Positions 1 through 9,739 of a stretch of 64,000 nucleotides of DNA are shown piece after piece. Below the pieces are notes generated by a model that searched no databases, was not told where the DNA came from, and saw nothing but the letters and a program-made list of their open reading frames with translations. A program made the translations under genes and the position numbers. Position 1 is the first letter of the stretch; each line of letters opens with the position of its first letter. Source of the DNA: Isoetes taiwanensis (lineage: Eukaryota > Streptophyta > Lycopodiopsida > Isoetales > Isoetaceae); NCBI GenBank assembly GCA_021234155.1, contig JAJEKV010000056.1, forward strand, positions 5,578,932-5,642,931, given 5' to 3'.

Positions 1-1150
1 TTTGTGTATGACTGCTAGTTTCTAACAGGGTTCTGCAATCTTGAAGATTGTTTAATTGTTTATTTGGAAGGATCAGGATCTTCCAGTTGGAGACGCCATC
101 GATGATCCCATGTACAAAGATTAACAGTCTTTAATCAAGTCAAACCAAACAGAGGATTCTTTGGTATATATGTAAGCCAGAATGGTCAGTGTGACTACCA
201 ACTTTAAGAAAATTTAATCAAACATCAAGAAATTGTCAACCAAAATATATGCGAACTTGCCAAAATTCGTAAGATAGAAACGATTATGAATTAGGTCATT
301 TTGAAGTTTATAAGCTTGCACCGCACATTGCTTAAGATTGCCATACATTTTAGCAAGTCGCTTTGTAAATTAGATGACACATTCTCCTCTTAGACCTTTG
401 CACTATTCATCGGTTTATAACGCTTACATTCACAAAAGAATTTTTGATTCACATGGTTTACTTTGTTAAAAATACATGGCTTATTTTGTTAAAAATTACC
501 TGGACATCTACACTAGACGATAATTGCCATATTGCATTTTCGATTATTTTTAGAAGTGGCATCCCAAAAATAACATCTACGCATACACCTAAGATTTACA
601 CCCCTACCGAATTTGCTCCCTATGGGTTTAATTTAATAAGATTAAAAAAATTCAAACACGTAAATTGAACTTCTAAGAAAATTTAATGTAACCTCGAGAA
701 AGTGGAACCCATATATATGTGACTTAACTTGCAGTCTATTTGTATCGTGAATGCTAACTCATTCCGTGACTGTGATATTTCCAACCATACGGATTGGAAG
801 CCCAACTTCTTCACTTGGAAATAAAAGTTCTCGGAAGGTTTGAGACCTCTTTATAATGCCTCTATTGCATAGCTATTTGCAACTCTTTCTAATAAAATGT
901 CTTGCGAATTTAGCACATAGTGCCATTATAAGTGTATTGCATGATGTGCTCTCTAATTTTTGCAATTTAGGGCGATTATAAACATTGTCAATCTTGATAG
1001 TAGAGCTATGGAACTTGGTTCTTCACGAAGGTGTAAGGCGCCATGGTGTAACCCGTAGCAGCAACCGCGAAGGGGTCAAGCGACATCGTCGTGGAGAGCC
1101 GCATGTGGGGAAACTCGCCAGCACGGTTTGGAGGAACGGCCTCTATTGAT
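1..1150. other. AT-rich stretch without a recognisable gene
   Basis: I see no coding frame with a recognisable product, no structural RNA and no clear repeat array. Short open frames here have no domain pattern. Confidence 0.5.
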
Positions 1151-1180
1151 TTTCATTTTTGACTCACTTCTTTGTTTTGT

Positions 1181-1260
1181 TGACTTGACTCGGGGTGGCG
1201 GGGTTTGGGCCTGTGACCCTCTGCGCCCGGAGCGGATGCGCTACCGAATTGCGCTGCACC
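1181..1260 (-). repeat. tRNA-derived SINE-like fragment
   Basis: Read on the minus strand, AGCGCAATTCGGTAGCGC at 1241-1258 has the shape of a Pol III A box. GGCCCAAACCC at 1201-1211 lies where a B box would be. The spacing is right for a tRNA, but the arms do not close into a cloverleaf, so this is a tRNA-derived repeat rather than a tRNA gene. The B box lacks the usual GGTTCGA core, so it is decayed. Confidence 0.45.
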
Positions 1261-1429
1261 TTGCTTGGATATGCTATGATCAAACTCTGAATGATTAAAG
1301 GTTTTTTTGTTTCTTCTCGAAAAAAAATTGAATGATTCAGGATTTATCTGATCTTTTTTCGAATGAGAATCAAGAAAACGACCAGACGCATGAAGATACA
1401 TTTATAAAGCTTTATTCATAATAGCATTT

Positions 1430-2195
1430 TGGGGGCAATCCACAGTGCTTTGCACCTTGTTTCTAATACATATTTCATTTTTTTAGTCGTGGAAAGCTGA
1501 TATTGGTTGAGATATGTCTTAAACCTACCTAGTCGTGGAAAAACAATTTTGATTAAAATCCTCCCTTTTTTTTCGAAGGAAAAGCAATTTTCGTTTGAGA
1601 TCCTTTTCTTTCAAAGACGCATTTCATTGATCATGCAACCTAGTCGTGGAAAAATGGTTTTGGTTTAAGATCCCTTTTGTTTTTTGAAGGACGTATTTTA
1701 TGGATCATGCAACATCAAGTACAACCCACACAACATCAAGTACATTGGCCAAACATTTTAGTTTAATATCCCTTAGTCGTGGAAAAAAAATTGATTTAAG
1801 ATCCCCCTTTTTTTCCGAAGGAAAAGCGATTTTGATTTAAGATCCTTCTATTTTTTTTCTTTTGAAGAAAGTGATTTTGGTTTATAAAATTTTTAAGAAT
1901 GCATTTCATTGATCATGCATCTTAAATCTACCTAATCGTGGAAATATGATTTTTTATTAAGATCCCTATTGTTTTTTGAAGGATGTATCTTATTGATCAT
2001 GCAGCATCAAGTACAACTCACGCAACATCAAGTACATTGGCCAAACGTGGTTTAAGATCTCTTTTGTCTTCTGAAGGACGTGTTGCATGGTAGATTGGCC
2101 CAACAATTTGGTTTAAGATCCCTTTTGTTTTTTGAAGGACGTATTTTGTTGATCATGCAACATCAAGTACAACTCACACAACGTCAAGTACATTG
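1430..2195 (+). repeat. Degenerate tandem array (CTAGTCGTGGAAAA / TTTGAAGGACG units)
   Basis: Phrases recur many times in the same order: AGTCGTGGAAAA, GATTTTGGTTTAAGATCC, TTTTTTGAAGGACGTATTTT, GATCATGCAACATCAAGTAC and CATTGGCC. Copies differ by small indels, as expected of an old tandem expansion. No protein is encoded. The array abuts the SINE-like piece at 2196-2262. Confidence 0.65.
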
Positions 2196-2262
2196 GCCAA
2201 TCTCAAACCCATGACCTCGAGTGTGGCGGGTTTAATATCCTACCACTGGACCATGCACTGAA
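2196..2262 (-). repeat. tRNA-derived SINE-like fragment
   Basis: On the minus strand the A-box-like TGGTCCAGTGGTAGGAT (about 2239-2255) is followed by a B-box-like segment with GGTCATGGGTTTGAGATT (about 2197-2214). This is the arrangement of tRNA-derived SINE heads in plants. No aminoacyl stem can be drawn, so it is not called a tRNA. Confidence 0.5.
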
Positions 2263-2289
2263 GTGCAACGATTTTGGTTTAAGACGTTA

Positions 2290-3240
2290 GGTGGCCATGA
2301 TCCACTTGTGTTAAAATATAAGATTTGCAGCTCGCGGTAAGTAGCATAAACTGGAAATGGAAGCTGTTTGTTCCATGTATACCAAGATTTTTGCTCTTGT
2401 TGTGAAAGGGATCTTTGGAAGACGAGCAATATGCTTTCGTGGCATTCTCTTGTCTACGAGACCAATATGGAACTATAGTGTCCAATATACATGATCATTC
2501 TAAATGCTATAGTTCTTGCAACAAAACAAGGTGCAATCCTTGATCATCAGATCCGTTGATCCCATGGGACCTTCTCCTTGGTAATGGTCAATTATGGTTT
2601 GGGCCCCTATAGTTCTAAAATATGTATATGGGGGAGCCTATGGTTTGGAACATGATACGTGGACTTAAACCTCTACTAAAAAAATCAATGATCTAGAGAG
2701 ACCAATGCAACTGACAACCAAATATGATAATTTAAACTTACCATCTTTAGTTTAAATAACATAGCCCTTAAAAGCCAAATGTGTGTAAGAATAATTTAGA
2801 AGGTTGGGCGGATCATAGATTTACGAGATTAGTCATGTTAGCTTGGTTCGGGAAACTTTTAAGCCTAAAGCATCAAGTTTGCTACAGATTTGAACATGTC
2901 CGGTAACCTACAAAGCTATTCTTCAAAATTGTCAGAAAAAACCAAGAAAAAATCCTAATTGTAGTGGGCAATTTTCTTGCTAATATTTTGCCTACATGTT
3001 AATTTCAGAAAGTAATCGGACACATGGGCTTAAACCTCGATATTTCCCGAACCAAGCATATTGATGAACGTTAATATTTTTGTAGAAATCTAGGTAGATC
3101 TTGGCCAATATTATTTGACCAAGATATAAGTGACTTTAGGTAAAAATTTGTTCACCCATCGTAATCAAATGCATAAACACTTTATCTACACTTATATAAT
3201 CGATTCTCACCAAGATTCGATTCCTTTGATGCTTAGATTC
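2290..3240. other. No gene recognised
   Basis: AT-rich sequence with short meaningless frames. I see no repeat family or motif that can be supported. Confidence 0.4.
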
Positions 3241-3530
3241 TCGGGTGGGGGAAAATTAGGAAGGAAAACATAATTGGGTGAAAATTTTGAGGGAGGCCAC
3301 GACGTTGATCTTATCCGCTTCTGGAGGACTCTGCTCTGTCAAGTGCTCTTCCTACCAGTTCGTTTGCTCCATTCCCGCGAGCTCTCTTTTCAACTGCCGC
3401 CATAACCTAGGCAGTAAAAAATCTTGTGTTTCTGTGCTGCATCTCTCTGGCTATGGTTCTTTCTGGCATGGTTCGCCGTTTGGTCAGATTGATCGCATTC
3501 CCTGTTCTTGACCGATCAATCCCATCAAGC

Positions 3531-4088
3531 ATGGCCGCTTCCAATTCATGCAAATCCGAACAGAGAGGCCTGCTTTGTGTCACCAGAAACTGGGGCCTTC
3601 TTGGGTGCGCTATTATCAAGCTTCTTCTTTCTAAAGGCTACCATGTCCGCTGCACAATTCGCATCACACCAGGTTAGATTTGTTAGTGTGGAAAAAGAAA
3701 GGGTAGACTGCATTATACACCCCCCTCCCCTTGTGTCGCTGATATCTGGCCCTTTAGGCTTGGATTGGAGGGTTGGGATTGTGCCACATCAGAGGGGGGG
3801 CTGTATAATGCAGTCGTCCCAAAAGAAATTCCCCTTTTTTCTGCCATCTAAAATGGCTATCTCATTTCGAAATTTTGCAAAACCCGGAGCATGCAAGTTT
3901 GATTAATGTAATCTGGCTATGCAGAGGAAGCTGCAGAGTTAATGGCTTGTTCTGAAGCAGAGGTGAGGCTTGAGCTTATGCATGCTGATTTGCTTAGCTA
4001 CAACAGCCTTTCTAAGGCCATTAATGGCTGCGAAGGAGTCTTCCATGTTCCTGCTCCACATGAAATAATTGGCACTAGAGATTATCCA
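3531..4088 (+). pseudogene. Cinnamoyl-CoA reductase/dihydroflavonol reductase-like fragment (first two exons)
   Basis: Two exons of a short-chain NADP-dependent reductase of the CCR/DFR group are visible. Exon 1 (3531-3672) has an ATG and encodes LLCVTRNWGLLGCAIIKLLL then GYHVRCTIR, the Rossmann beta-alpha-beta unit. Exon 2 (3925-4088) encodes ADLLSYNSLSKAINGCEGVF, the CCR-family ADLLDY...AINGCDGVFH block. Splice signals look intact (AG/GTTAGA, TGCAG/AG, CCA/GTAAGT) and the phases agree. The dinucleotide-binding loop has lost its normal Gly-rich TGAGGF form (TRNWGLL here). No later exon with the YxxxK active site follows. I infer a truncated, non-functional copy. Its intron carries a MITE. 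Confidence 0.7.
3706..3815. mobile_element. MITE-like element with terminal inverted repeats in the reductase intron
   Basis: GACTGCATTATACA at 3706 is matched by its reverse complement ending at 3815. C-rich and G-rich segments continue the pairing inward. The element is about 110 bp, non-coding and sits between the two reductase exons. A target-site duplication is not obvious in the flanks (GGGTA / GTCCC). Confidence 0.65.
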
Positions 4089-4169
4089 GTAAGTTCATGT
4101 TCTATGTCAATTCACATGTTAGTTCTCATCATTGATGATAATCTTCATGTCAATGCTATGTTTTAAACT

Positions 4170-5590
4170 CTAACATCTTATTCTTATTATGTATGATGAT
4201 ATTCATCACAAGGCCCCCAAAAATGAACTACCATATAAAAACATTAACAGACCATCTAGAAACCATGATAGATGTGGTTTTTTATACGACAATTTATTTG
4301 ATAGAAGGAAATCACATCCTATAGTGGTCTGTCAAAACTTATTGGCTTAGAACATGGTTAATAATGCTAGTTCTAATGTTGCATTGGTTTGCTAAAACTG
4401 GCCATAGTTAATGAGATGGTTTTATTACAAGACTTATGTACCATAGTGGTTTATAAAAACTATTGCCAGCTTATAAAAAATAGTAATGGTTTGTTATAGT
4501 CCCTAGATGAATAATGGCAAAAACCAAGTTTACTATGTTCAAGAACCATGAATAAAAACCATATCTTTTTTTCTTTGATCATTCAAAAGTCCATATTCTT
4601 TGACATATAACATCCATACATTGTCAACAAAATTTGCACCTGATCCAATACTTTAGAATAGAAAGCACATTACCTGCCACCAGGAAGCAAATTCAGTGGA
4701 CCGGCCTTAGGTACAAGGTCTTCTAGAGAGTTCACAAGTTCAAAAACCTTGTGTCCTTTCTCATACTGCTTCAAAATCTAGTATGAGATATTACGTCTGC
4801 ATTTAAGCACTTAAACTGCTCTAAAATCTAAATTATTGCTTTTGAACCATGTTATTTAATAACTAATTCCCATTTTTGCACCCTGCAGTTTGTACCCAGA
4901 GGGTGTAGCTAATGTAAGCCTATATGGCATGTGTATGCACGGAGTTAAAGAAAACGAGCCTTATATAGTAAAAAAAAAAAAACTAGAAAAAAAAATCCCT
5001 TATAGGATTCTTTTCGAAACTCTAGATACACCCTCTACCATATATATACACTTTTTTCTATAAATTCCTCTAAATCCCCTACCATATTTGTACAATTAAT
5101 TATCTAAATTCAACTAGATCCTTACCATATTTTTATATTCAGTTTCACAAATTCGGTTAAATCATCTGCAAGTGCCCCTCGATCAAGTTGTGTATATAGT
5201 TGACTATTTGAGTGGCCAATATGAGTGTTAAGTAGGCATGGTGTGGTGAAAACTTGGGGACAACTAGCAGCAGAGGCTTGGAGCAAAGGGTAGAATGGGG
5301 TAGAATGGGTTTGGGGAGGGATTTGAAAGTTGCTTGCACATAATAATTCCTGCTCTAATGATATCATGTTCACAGATCCTAGTTTCAATGATTCTTTTCT
5401 TAATGAAGACTCGTACTATTTGTTTGCATGACACAAACAATGGATTTATAGTTCAAATCCACAAAAGTATAATGCTAAAAATGGATTGTTAGGGCTAGTT
5501 TCTTGTGTTTGAAGATATTTAGGTTGTGTTTACCATTGATTTGTTAGGGAGAACTATTATTTACTTTGGGTCTTATGGAATCCATAAGAT
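4170..5590. other. No gene recognised
   Basis: AT-rich and searched for further reductase exons; none is convincing. A-rich runs occur at about 4970-5000. Otherwise unassigned. Confidence 0.4.
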
Positions 5591-5591
5591 A

Positions 5592-6119
5592 TTAGTTTTG
5601 ATCGTCTTTATTAACCCTTGGCTGGCTTTTATGAAAAACATAACGTCTCTTCCTTGTGATCAAAGGATGCTCATCGACCACCAAATCTTCCACATGGCCT
5701 TGAGTGGGTCTTGGGGTATGTAGTTGAGTAGGGCATTCCAGACTTTCACCATTCTTGTGTGTAATATATCTAATTGGCCATCTCAACTGACTTTGGCACT
5801 CCAGCAACCCAGAGCACACAATGCAATCACTAGAGCTTCCCTGGGACATGATTGTATCAACTTCGATAAGAAGCTTCACAATGCCAACTCCAAGATGATC
5901 ATCTCCCAGCCTTTCATCATTCACACTATCAAAAGGATCAACTGCAGTTATTATGCCCTCTGCAAATACCGTCTCGCTGCAAGGGTGCAACAACAAGCAA
6001 CCCATCTTCCTCCATTGGAGCCTAGGGCAATGGCCTGTGCTGGGCTTCCTTGGCTCCACTTTGCTCATCTCACATGCTCCCTGAATTAAAGAGCACACAT
6101 TAAAACCATATACAACCAT
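5592..6119 (-). pseudogene. Transposon-associated domain remnant (DUF8039-like pattern)
   Basis: A 175-codon open frame on the minus strand contains GCLLLHPCSETVFAEGIITA, then RLGDDHLGVGIVKLL and finally LRWPIRYI. This order (Cys-x-Leu, a G-x-(I/V) strand, a LGDDH-V-V segment, then x-W-P) is the pattern I associate with a small domain found in plant transposon proteins and usually listed as DUF8039. It is not a full gene: no transposase catalytic core is seen nearby. A similar WP motif occurs at 9113-9290. The family assignment is from memory of the pattern, not a search. Confidence 0.4.
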
Positions 6120-6320
6120 ATATGAATGAGCACTATAGCCATATAACCATTAGAAACCATACAACCATTAAAAACCATTGAAAACCTTATAAACATTAAA
6201 ACATTTAAAACCTTATAACCATTAAAAACATTAAAACATTTAACACTAACATTTAACATTAAAACATTTAACATTAACCATTAAAAAGCATTAAAACATT
6301 ACAACCATTAAAACATAGGC
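6120..6320. repeat. Low-complexity ACCATTAAAAC repeat
   Basis: Irregular repeats of AACCATTAAAAC, ACATTTAACATT and related words fill the interval. Simple A/T/C minisatellite with no coding content. Confidence 0.75.
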
Positions 6321-6340
6321 TTCCCCGAAATCATGACTGT

Positions 6341-6386
6341 GCTGACGTGGCCCTTCGTCAGCGACATCTGACATGGCCACGTCAGC
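6341..6386. promoter_or_regulatory. Inverted repeat of ACGT-core motifs (TGACGTGG...CCACGTCA)
   Basis: GCTGACGTGGCC at 6341-6352 is the exact reverse complement of GGCCACGTCAGC at 6375-6386. Each arm holds an ACGT core of the kind bound by plant bZIP factors. It lies just before the unusual 6.4-15.3 kb cluster. It could equally be the end of a foldback element, since plant terminal inverted repeats often resemble this. Confidence 0.4.
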
Positions 6387-6429
6387 AGTCCAGGTCACGG
6401 ATGGCATGCCACACACGTGACTCTAGGAG

Positions 6430-7290
6430 TGTCATAAATGCCACTTTTTAGAGGTTCGAGGGTGCAGCCAGAAATAACTGCACCCTCTTCCTCTTCTCCC
6501 GCGACCCCTATTCCTTGCATTCCTCTTTGTCTTCCCCTGTTTCGACTCCGGCAGCCGCCTGTTCCTCTGTTCCGCCTTGGCGCTCGATCTGCTATTGCAT
6601 TTCCAGTGCAATCTTATGATTGTAGCGTGGTCGACGGATCGCGACGCATCCAGCGACGAGGTTTTGGCTCAATTTGAGTCAGCCAGGAGAAAGTACTTCC
6701 TAAGAAGAAAGTGAGAAACCTTTTCTGTAAGTTTTGATATTCTCATACTGCTTGTTTATTGTTTTTTTGCAATTCCTTTACTACTGTGCTGCTCCTATTA
6801 TTTTTTTAGAGCCTCTTTATATACCCTGATACATTTTCCAGCCCGAGAAATCCTTACTCTCGCTTTGCAAGCGCCTGTAGCAAAATGGAATCGAACTCTG
6901 CAGCTTCCTCCTCATCCAACAAATCTACCAGGTATTTGTTTTTCTTAATATTTTCTCATCTGTCTGCTGTTTCAAAGCTGCTTCTGCTTTCCTTTTGATT
7001 TGCTTTCTGTTTGTGCTTTCTTGTGTTTAGTTATTGTTTACTTGAATACCTTGAACAGGAATCAGTGTTCTTAGATGCTAATAGTAGTGGCAAGCACCCG
7101 ACTTAGGAATCCTGAGAGATAGGAAGAAAAGTATTGCATAACAGTAAGAGAACTGTCTATGATTCATAAAAGAACAGAACTATGCATGAAATTGCTTTAC
7201 AGAAACTTAAAATAGGAATTGCCATACAATTTGAAAATTTCACTCACAGCATATCCTCCTTTGCAGGAGAGGTGCAGAAGGGAACCCGAC
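6430..7290 (+). other. Possible 5' leader and small exons of the following cluster
   Basis: A short frame ending DEVLAQFESARRKYFLRRK (about 6635-6716) and a possible start context at 6896 (MESNSAASSSSNKST) are separated by intron-like DNA with TTTCCAG and CAG/GTATTTG boundaries. Another acceptor-like TTTGCAG precedes 7267. None has a recognised domain. They may be 5' exons of the decayed gene that begins to be readable at about 9.7 kb; this is inference. Confidence 0.2.
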
Positions 7291-8521
7291 TTTCTCGACT
7301 GGCGAGTCGGGAATCCCTCAGCTTGCCAACAATCCGGAAAGTACAGGCCTTATTCTCGACTCGCGAGGCGAGAACAGGGAAATGTACACTCTGGATTGTT
7401 GGCTGGTTGAGGGATTCCCAACTCGCCAGTCGAGAATAACGCCATTCTTGCATTCTCGACTCGCGAGTTGAGAATGTCATTCCTAGCCAATGCCTCTAAC
7501 CTGTCGACAATACCCGCTAATCTCACACACACCAGTGCCGGCTCTAGTGCATTCTACAGGTGCCTGCAGACAGTCTTAACCACTCTCCTTCAAACTATCT
7601 TGCTCGGATATTGCGAAGGGAAGTGGTTTTGACTGTCTGCAGGCCAACTCTTAGCAAGCCAATTCTCCTCGTATGGTCGCGATGGCCTCTACCGGTCCAG
7701 ACCGTCTCCTTCAACCATCTTCGTCGAATATTGCGAAGGGGATGGGCTCGGACCGGTGGGAGGCCTCTACAACTAACCACGGGGAAACCCGCGAGCTTCT
7801 TTGTGCGCATTCATTCGGCTCGCGAGTCGAGAATGCCTTATCCAGCCAGCACTCCATGTGTACTATCTGGAGTTCTCGATGGCTAAGGCATTCTCGACTT
7901 GCGAGTGGAGAATGCAGACAGGAAGCCCACACTTGCATTCTCGACTCGCAAGTCGAGAATCCCTTAACCGACCAATTCTTACGTGTATGGTCATGTATGG
8001 CCTCCACCCGGTCGAGCCACTCTCCTTCGAACCATCTTCGTCGAATATTGCGAAGGGGAGGGGCTCGGACTGGGTGGAGGCCTCTACAACTAACCACAGG
8101 GAAACCCGCGAGAAGAGGCATGCGCATTCTCGACTTGCGAGTCGAGAATGCCTTAAACCAGCCAGCACTCCATGGGTACTATCTGGAGTTCTCGATGGCT
8201 ATGGCATTCTCGACTTGCGAGTTGAGAATGCCCGGGGAAGCCAACCGCGAGGCCTTTCTCGACTCGCAAGTCGAGAATCCCGTAGCCAGCCAATTCTCCT
8301 GTGTATGGTCGCAGTGGCCTCCACCCAGTCAGAGCCACTCTCCTTCGAACCATCTTCGTCGAATATTGCGAAGGGGAGGGGCTCGGACTGGGTGGAGGCC
8401 TCTACAACTAACCACAGGGAAACCACTGAAGCTTCTTTGTGCGCATTCTCGACTTCGCTGAATGGGAATGCCTTAAACCAACCGACACTTTCGCATTCTC
8501 GACTTCGCAAAGTCGAGAATC
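7291..8521. repeat. Palindrome family I, cluster 1 (12 copies)
   Basis: Twelve copies of a palindrome built from half-site TTCTCGACTCG and its reverse complement lie at about 7291, 7353, 7414, 7451, 7808, 7888, 7935, 8124, 8203, 8254, 8443 and 8493. Copies vary at the centre (CG, TTGC, GCAA, TTCGC) and at the rims (GCATTC/GAATGC, CTTTC). Most keep self-complementarity. The units are embedded in a larger duplicated block with about 300-bp periodicity together with the family II hairpins. Confidence 0.9.
7293..7435. repeat. 43-nt inverted repeat containing palindromes in both arms and loop
   Basis: Arm 7293-7335 is nearly the reverse complement of 7393-7435. Each arm contains one family I palindrome and the 57-nt loop contains a third at 7353-7374. 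The result is a nested foldback. Confidence 0.85.
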
Positions 8522-8810
8522 CCTTTGGCCCGCTCCCACATAGCAATGCCCGCTCCCGTGCATTCTCCGGTGCTACTTGATGGTCTCGACCACTCTCCCT
8601 TCAAACTATATCGCTCGAATATTGCGAAGGGAAGTGGCCCCTGATCTCTCTGCCCGGGCCTTTGGGACGAAACCACGAGGCCTCTACAACTAAGCACTTT
8701 GTATTCTCACGCTTTTAGTCCCAAGTGCCTCTAGCCTATCTGAGCCACTCTCCTTCGAACCACATTCCTCGGATATTGCGAAGAGGAGTGGTTCCGACAG
8801 GGTGGAGGCC
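7563..8810. repeat. Hairpin family II: constant core, variable stems (six copies)
   Basis: Six inverted repeats lie at 7563-7643, 7684-7765, 7999-8082, 8316-8400, about 8587-8640 (short stem) and 8727-8810. Each shares a core with CTCTCCTTC, ATCTT and ATATTGCGAAGG. Outside the core the stems differ but still pair. Copy 1 has CCTGCAGACAGTC opposite GACTGTCTGCAGG. Copies 3 and 4 have a GGCCTCCACCC-type arm opposite GGGTGGAGGCC. The change of both arms together is the sign of a maintained hairpin or of duplication through an inverted intermediate. Confidence 0.85.
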
Positions 8811-8931
8811 TCTCCGACTAACCACAGGAGGATGCATTTGAACCGCATCTCTAGGGCCTTAGACCTAGCCTGATCTATATACAACATTCGAAGAAAACAT
8901 TCCAAGAAAAAACACACCTAAAAGCGGGCTG

Positions 8932-9290
8932 TCACGTTTGCCCCGATCCATTGTTTAGTCTTGGGCATCTCTCAACCCGGTAATTCATCTCTCGAAGCTG
9001 AAGAATGCTCGACAAGGAAACAGTAAATTCGTGGAGCTTATGAGCAGTCCCATGATCTAAGCACGGACGGCATGTTCTACACACAAAATAATAGGCATCT
9101 CTGAAACTCACCTCTTCACGCAGCAATTCCTTGGGCCATTGTATGGCGATCCCCGCGACCTCACCGAGAGTCTTTGCTTCTTCTGTCGGTCTCATCAAGA
9201 GTGCATTCGCATCTAATACTTGTATCAATGCGATTTTAGTGTATCCCGTTCCATGGCGCTGCAGTGTAGCATTCTCGTGTCTGGCAGCTC
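8932..9290 (-). pseudogene. Transposon-protein exon with WP motif (DUF8039-like end)
   Basis: The minus-strand exon 9113-9290 reads NALLMRPTEEAKTLGEVAGI then AIQWPKELL, followed by a good donor (GAG/GTGAGT). The pattern (LL-x-P ... L-x-x-A-x-G-x-x-I-x-WP) matches the C-terminal part of the domain suspected at 5592-6119. Beyond the donor the frame continues open to 8932 without recognisable content. Likely a fragment of a transposon protein. Confidence 0.4.
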
Positions 9291-9536
9291 CTCTCTGCTT
9301 GCTACCTTAGCTCCGTGCTCATCGATCAAATCAACTACTTGCAATAAGACGCGCGGTTAGAAAAAATAAACAGAGCAAGGCGCTGTGAGGAGCTTACCGC
9401 GTCGTGGCACCATTCCGGAAGTCGCTTACAGTCGATGCTCGGCTCCCAACTCTGAGTCGTCAATGCCACAGTGAAGATAAGCTACACTGCGCTCACTAAG
9501 TCCCTGGATGTGATTCAATTTCGAAATGGTGTTTGG

Positions 9537-9579
9537 GCGGGCTAAAGCCGACCGTGCTGTACCCTTAGCCCGCTTTTTT
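9537..9579 (+). other. Hairpin followed by a T run
   Basis: GCGGGCTAA (9537-9545) pairs exactly with TTAGCCCGC (9565-9573), with a 19-nt loop, and six T residues follow directly. It resembles a Pol III stop or a Helitron-like 3' hairpin, but the CTRR end of a Helitron is absent. It lies between the hairpin arrays and the coding cluster. Confidence 0.4.
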
Positions 9580-9739
9580 CCTTAACTGCTTGTATGTCCT
9601 TAAATTCAAAATTAAGAACACGCCCGACCTTTTTTTACGTCAGGGTCCTAAAACCTCCAAGGCGCGGAGGAAGCTTAATTCTGAAGGGTTCGAGCGACAA
9701 AGAAGATGCGAGGGGGCATCTGAGACATGACGACTTCAG

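Noticed and set aside
1181-2262. Functional tRNA genes
   Set aside because: A and B boxes are recognisable, but acceptor and T stems cannot be paired. They are tRNA-derived repeats.
7291-8521. CRISPR-like array of spaced palindromes
   Set aside because: Spacing is irregular, units vary, no spacers of equal length and the DNA is a plant nuclear genome. It is a palindrome family, not CRISPR.
7673-8580. Long open frames of about 260 codons on the plus strand
   Set aside because: They run through the hairpin and palindrome repeats, exist in several frames on both strands and repeat the same words. They are by-products of the repeat, not genes.
9537-9579. Helitron 3' end
   Set aside because: The hairpin is present, but the CTRR terminus and a matching 5' TC end were not found.
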